Assembly (NCBI GenBank): GCA_030410095.1 | Contig: JAUFRC010000001.1 | Coordinates: 694,501 to 758,500 of the forward strand | Reading direction: 5' to 3' | Length of the DNA stretch: 64,000 bases | Source: Paracoccus cavernae | GTDB lineage: Bacteria; Pseudomonadota; Alphaproteobacteria; Rhodobacterales; Rhodobacteraceae | Shown: positions 59,139 through 64,000 of the stretch, piece by piece | Position numbering within the stretch: the first letter of the stretch is position 1 | Layout of the letters: the number at the start of each line of letters is the position of its first letter | The notes under the pieces: generated by a model | What the model saw: only the letters and a program-made list of their open reading frames with translations | Database searches by the model: none | What the model was told of the DNA's origin: nothing | Translations under genes and position numbers: made by a program

Positions 59139-60065
59139 ATGCGGGCATTCGTATTTCCCGGACAAGGCGCACAGGTCATCGGCATGGGGCGCGATCTGGC
59201 CGAAGCCTATCCGGCCGCGCGCGCGGTTTTCGACGAGGTTGACGCGGCGCTTGGCGAGAAGCTGTCCGATCTGGTCTGGAACGGCGATATCGAGACGCTG
59301 ACCCTGACGCGGAACGCGCAGCCCGCGCTGATGGCGACCTCGATGGCGGCCTTCCGCGCGCTCGAGGCCGAGGGTTTCGGGATTGCCGATGCGGCATTCG
59401 TCGCGGGCCATTCGCTTGGCGAATATTCGGCGCTTTGCGCGGCGGGCGCGATCAGCCTTGCCGACACGGCGCGTCTTTTGCGTCTGCGCGGCGCGGCCAT
59501 GCAGGAGGCGGTTCCGGTCGGGCAGGGCGCAATGGCGGCGATCCTCGGACTTGATTTCGACGCTGTGGCCGCGATTGCGCGCGATGCGGCGGGCGACGAG
59601 GTGTGTCAGGCCGCCAACGACAACGATCCGGCGCAGGTGGTGATCTCGGGCCACAAGGGCGCGGTCGAGCGTGCGGCCGAACTTGCCAAGGAACGCGGTG
59701 CGAAGCGGGCGCTGATGCTGCCGGTCTCGGCACCCTTCCATTCGGCGCTGATGGAGCCTGCGGCCCGTGTCATGGCCGAAGCTTTGGCGGACACTGCAAT
59801 CGCCGCGCCGGCCGTGCCGCTGGTCGCCAATGTCCGTGCCGCTGCCGTGACCGATCCCGAGGAAATCCGCGCGCTGCTGGTCGAGCAGGTCACGGGCTCG
59901 GTGCGTTGGCGCGAGTCGGTCCAGTTCCTGCAGGCTGCCGGCGTCACCGAATATTGGGAGATCGGCGCGGGCAAGGCTTTGTCGGGCATGATCAAGCGCA
60001 TCGACAAGGAAGCCGTGTCGCGCAACATCGCGACCCCTGCGGATATTGCGGCCCTCAAAGGCTGA
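59139..60065 (+). CDS. fabD: malonyl-CoA:ACP transacylase
   Basis: 308 aa, intact. 'FVFPGQGAQVIGMGRDLAE', catalytic Ser in 'VAGHSLGEYSALC', 'AMQEAVPVGQGAMAAILGL', His in 'PVSAPFHSALM'. Loads malonyl onto ACP for fatty-acid synthesis. Behind AAAAGGAG. First of fabD-fabG-acpP. Confidence 0.96.
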   Translation: MRAFVFPGQGAQVIGMGRDLAEAYPAARAVFDEVDAALGEKLSDLVWNGDIETLTLTRNAQPALMATSMAAFRALEAEGFGIADAAFVAGHSLGEYSALCAAGAISLADTARLLRLRGAAMQEAVPVGQGAMAAILGLDFDAVAAIARDAAGDEVCQAANDNDPAQVVISGHKGAVERAAELAKERGAKRALMLPVSAPFHSALMEPAARVMAEALADTAIAAPAVPLVANVRAAAVTDPEEIRALLVEQVTGSVRWRESVQFLQAAGVTEYWEIGAGKALSGMIKRIDKEAVSRNIATPADIAALKG

Positions 60066-60075
60066 GCGGACCGGA

Positions 60076-60118
60076 AGCGGGGGGGCGCTGCCCCGCACCC
60101 CGGGATATTTCGACATGA
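60076..60118. repeat. GC-rich palindromic intergenic repeat
   Basis: The run GCGGGGGGGCGCTGCCCCGC followed by ACCCCGGGATATTT has the form of a repeat I recall as common in Rhodobacterales genomes, here between fabD and fabG. It can fold into a stable hairpin. Copy number here is one. Confidence 0.5.
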
Positions 60119-60145
60119 AAGATGACAGGAAAGTTTGGAGAGACG

Positions 60146-60883
60146 ATGTTTGATTTGACGGGCAAGCGCGCGCTGGTAACCGGCGCTTCGGGCGGAATTG
60201 GCGGCGCGATCGCCGAGACGCTTCATCAGGCGGGCGCGGTCGTGACGCTTTCGGGCACGCGCGAGGCGCCTTTGCGCGAGCTGGCCGATCGTCTGGGCGA
60301 GCGCGCCTTCGTCGCCACAGCGAATCTTTCCGACGCGGCCGAGGTCGAGGCTTTGCCCAAGACCGCAGCCGAGCTGATGGGCGGCGTCGATATTTTGATC
60401 AACAATGCCGGCATCACCCGCGACAATCTTTTCATGCGCATGTCGGACGAGGAATGGGCGCAGGTCATCGAGGTCAATCTGACCTCGAGCTTCCGTCTCT
60501 GCCGCTCGGTTCTGCGCGGCATGATGAAGGCGCGCTGGGGCCGCATCGTCAACATCAGCTCGATCGTCGGCGCGACCGGAAACCCTGGTCAGGGCAACTA
60601 TGCCGCGGCCAAGGCCGGACTGGTCGGAATGTCGAAAAGCTTGGCTTTTGAAGTGATTAGCCGTGGCATCACCGTCAACTGCATCGCGCCCGGCTTTATC
60701 GAAACCGCGATGACCGACAAGCTCAACGAGGAGCAGAAGGGCCGCATCCTGACCCAGATCCCGGCGGGCCGGATGGGGACGGGCGCGGAAATCGCCGCAG
60801 CCGCACTTTACCTTTCGAGCGCGGAATCGGGCTATGTCACCGGAACAACGCTGCATGTGAACGGCGGCATGGCGATGCTCTGA
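60146..60883 (+). CDS. fabG: 3-oxoacyl-ACP reductase
   Basis: 245 aa, intact SDR: 'RALVTGASGGIGGAIAETL' (NADPH motif), 'ILINNAGITRDNLFMRMSDEEW', 'NISSIVGATGNPGQGNYAAAKAGLVGMSK'-type active site (S..YxxxK), 'APGFIETAMTD', 'HVNGGMAML'. Reduces the beta-keto group in the fatty-acid cycle. Confidence 0.96.
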   Translation: MFDLTGKRALVTGASGGIGGAIAETLHQAGAVVTLSGTREAPLRELADRLGERAFVATANLSDAAEVEALPKTAAELMGGVDILINNAGITRDNLFMRMSDEEWAQVIEVNLTSSFRLCRSVLRGMMKARWGRIVNISSIVGATGNPGQGNYAAAKAGLVGMSKSLAFEVISRGITVNCIAPGFIETAMTDKLNEEQKGRILTQIPAGRMGTGAEIAAAALYLSSAESGYVTGTTLHVNGGMAML

Positions 60884-60899
60884 AAATTTGTTTATGCAG

Positions 60900-60927
60900 T
60901 TGCAAGATCACAGCCGCGTGCTATATC
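60900..60927 (+). promoter_or_regulatory. candidate acpP promoter
   Basis: TTGCAA (60900-60905), 16-base spacer, TATATC (60922-60927), 95 bases before the acpP ATG. acpP is usually expressed far above fabG, so its own promoter is expected. Confidence 0.5.
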
Positions 60928-61021
60928 CCGCCAATAAGCCGCAAGGGGAACCGCCTTCGGCTGTCGTCGGCATCAAGCTGGCAACATCATGGGCGGATGC
61001 CCGCGAACGTGAGGAAAAGAC

Positions 61022-61255
61022 ATGAGCGATATCTCTGATCGCGTGAAAAAGATTGTCGTCGAGCACCTGGGCGTCGACGAGGACAAAGTGACGGAAACCG
61101 CTTCCTTCATCGACGACCTCGGCGCTGACTCGCTGGACACCGTCGAGCTGGTTATGGCTTTCGAAGAAGAGTTCGGGATCGAGATTCCGGATGACGCTGC
61201 AGAAACCATCCAGACCTTTGGCGATGCCGTGACCTTCATTCAGGGCGCAGTCTGA
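61022..61255 (+). CDS. acpP: acyl carrier protein
   Basis: 77 aa, intact, acidic. '[18 protein letters not shown]', phosphopantetheine Ser in '[20 protein letters not shown]'. Carries the growing acyl chain. Followed by a strong terminator; fabF, often next, is absent here. Confidence 0.97.
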   Translation: MSDISDRVKKIVVEHLGVDEDKVTETASFIDDLGADSLDTVELVMAFEEEFGIEIPDDAAETIQTFGDAVTFIQGAV

Positions 61256-61278
61256 TCCTTTCAGGCAATGCATTGCGG

Positions 61279-61315
61279 ACGGCGTCTTCCCTTGTGGAAG
61301 GCGCCGTTTCCTTTG
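61279..61315 (+). terminator. Rho-independent terminator after acpP
   Basis: ACGGCGTCTTCC-CTTGT-GGAAGGCGCCGT: 12-bp stem with one wobble and a 5-base loop, then TTCCTTT. 24 bases after the stop. Confidence 0.8.
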
Positions 61316-61408
61316 GGCGCCGGCCCGCGTGTAAACGGGCAAAGCGCGGCGGTCTCGTGATCGCGCGAAGCGATTGAAATTCCCCGCCGCCCGCGCCAAG
61401 TTACAGCC

Positions 61409-64000
<2,592 letters not shown>

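Noticed and set aside
57637..60116. Two long minus-strand frames opposite the EnvZ-like kinase and fabD
   Set aside because: No motifs or ribosome sites; the plus-strand genes explain the coding signal.

Overview
The window looks like chromosome of a GC-rich alphaproteobacterium of the Rhodobacterales (Paracoccus/Thioclava-like). This is inferred from the base composition, a TRAP cluster with a DUF6282 gene, an AcuI-type reductase, a SoxYZ/flavocytochrome c sulfur cluster, a fabD-fabG-acpP core, and a GC-rich palindromic intergenic repeat of a kind I recall from this group. No plasmid, phage, IS element, rRNA or CRISPR array is visible. The reading frames are broken throughout: I count roughly 55 single-base (rarely two-base) frame changes. 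Nearly all are deletions in short G/C or A/T runs, and essential dnaE carries four of them. I therefore annotate genes over their reconstructed span and treat most breaks as sequencing or assembly errors, not as pseudogenes.

Layout. 1-5.7 kb: end of an MFS transporter, a small membrane protein, an SH3 lipoprotein, an OmdA-like protein, an exported amidohydrolase, an APH(6)-like kinase, a VOC protein and tRNA-Thr. 5.8-8.1 kb: a large Orn/Lys/Arg decarboxylase. 8.2-15.7 kb: an IclR regulator divergent from a TRAP catabolic operon (dctPQM, a dihydroorotate-dehydrogenase-like enzyme, DUF6282, an HpcH/HpaI aldolase, a cupin). 15.9-20.3 kb: AcuI, a MocR regulator divergent from a LysE exporter, and Ada. 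20.3-24.4 kb: an AtuA/CitMHS cluster with a LysR regulator. 24.4-26.1 kb: an SDR and a DOPA-dioxygenase-like enzyme. 26.3-33.3 kb: a formamidase operon (fmdA, amiS, fmdB) and, around it, an OmpR regulator, a receiver-kinase hybrid and a very large permease-histidine kinase fusion. 33.8-36.2 kb: a luciferase-like monooxygenase and a GT61 glycosyltransferase. 36.3-45.6 kb: a siderophore operon. 46.1-51.6 kb: a divergent 5-hydroxyisourate-hydrolase-like gene and a compact sulfur-oxidation operon. 51.6-56.1 kb: a LysR regulator, a cysteine hydrolase and an EmrAB-type efflux pair. 56.5 kb to the end: two identical tRNA-Asn genes, an MBL hydrolase, an EnvZ-like kinase, fabD, fabG, acpP and the 5' part of dnaE.

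How the genes work together. The most distinctive set is at 26.3-33.3 kb. An NCS1 nucleobase-type permease is fused through a nine-cysteine linker to a histidine kinase, and the next gene, translationally coupled by an ATGA overlap, is a receiver-histidine kinase hybrid. An OmpR-type regulator converges on this pair and diverges from the formamidase operon. The 234-bp regulator/fmdA spacer holds four tandem TGYAACC half-sites, as expected for an OmpR-family operator. I infer a nitrogen-compound sensing system that controls amide use. The second notable set is a sulfur operon with a monoheme cytochrome c, two paralogous flavocytochrome-c-type flavoproteins, a YeeE transporter and SoxYZ-like carriers, without soxXA, soxB or soxCD nearby. 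The siderophore operon combines an outer-membrane receptor, a periplasmic binding protein, an inner-membrane importer, an FhuF-type ferric reductase, an AraC regulator and an ABC exporter, joined mostly by ATGA/GTGA overlaps.
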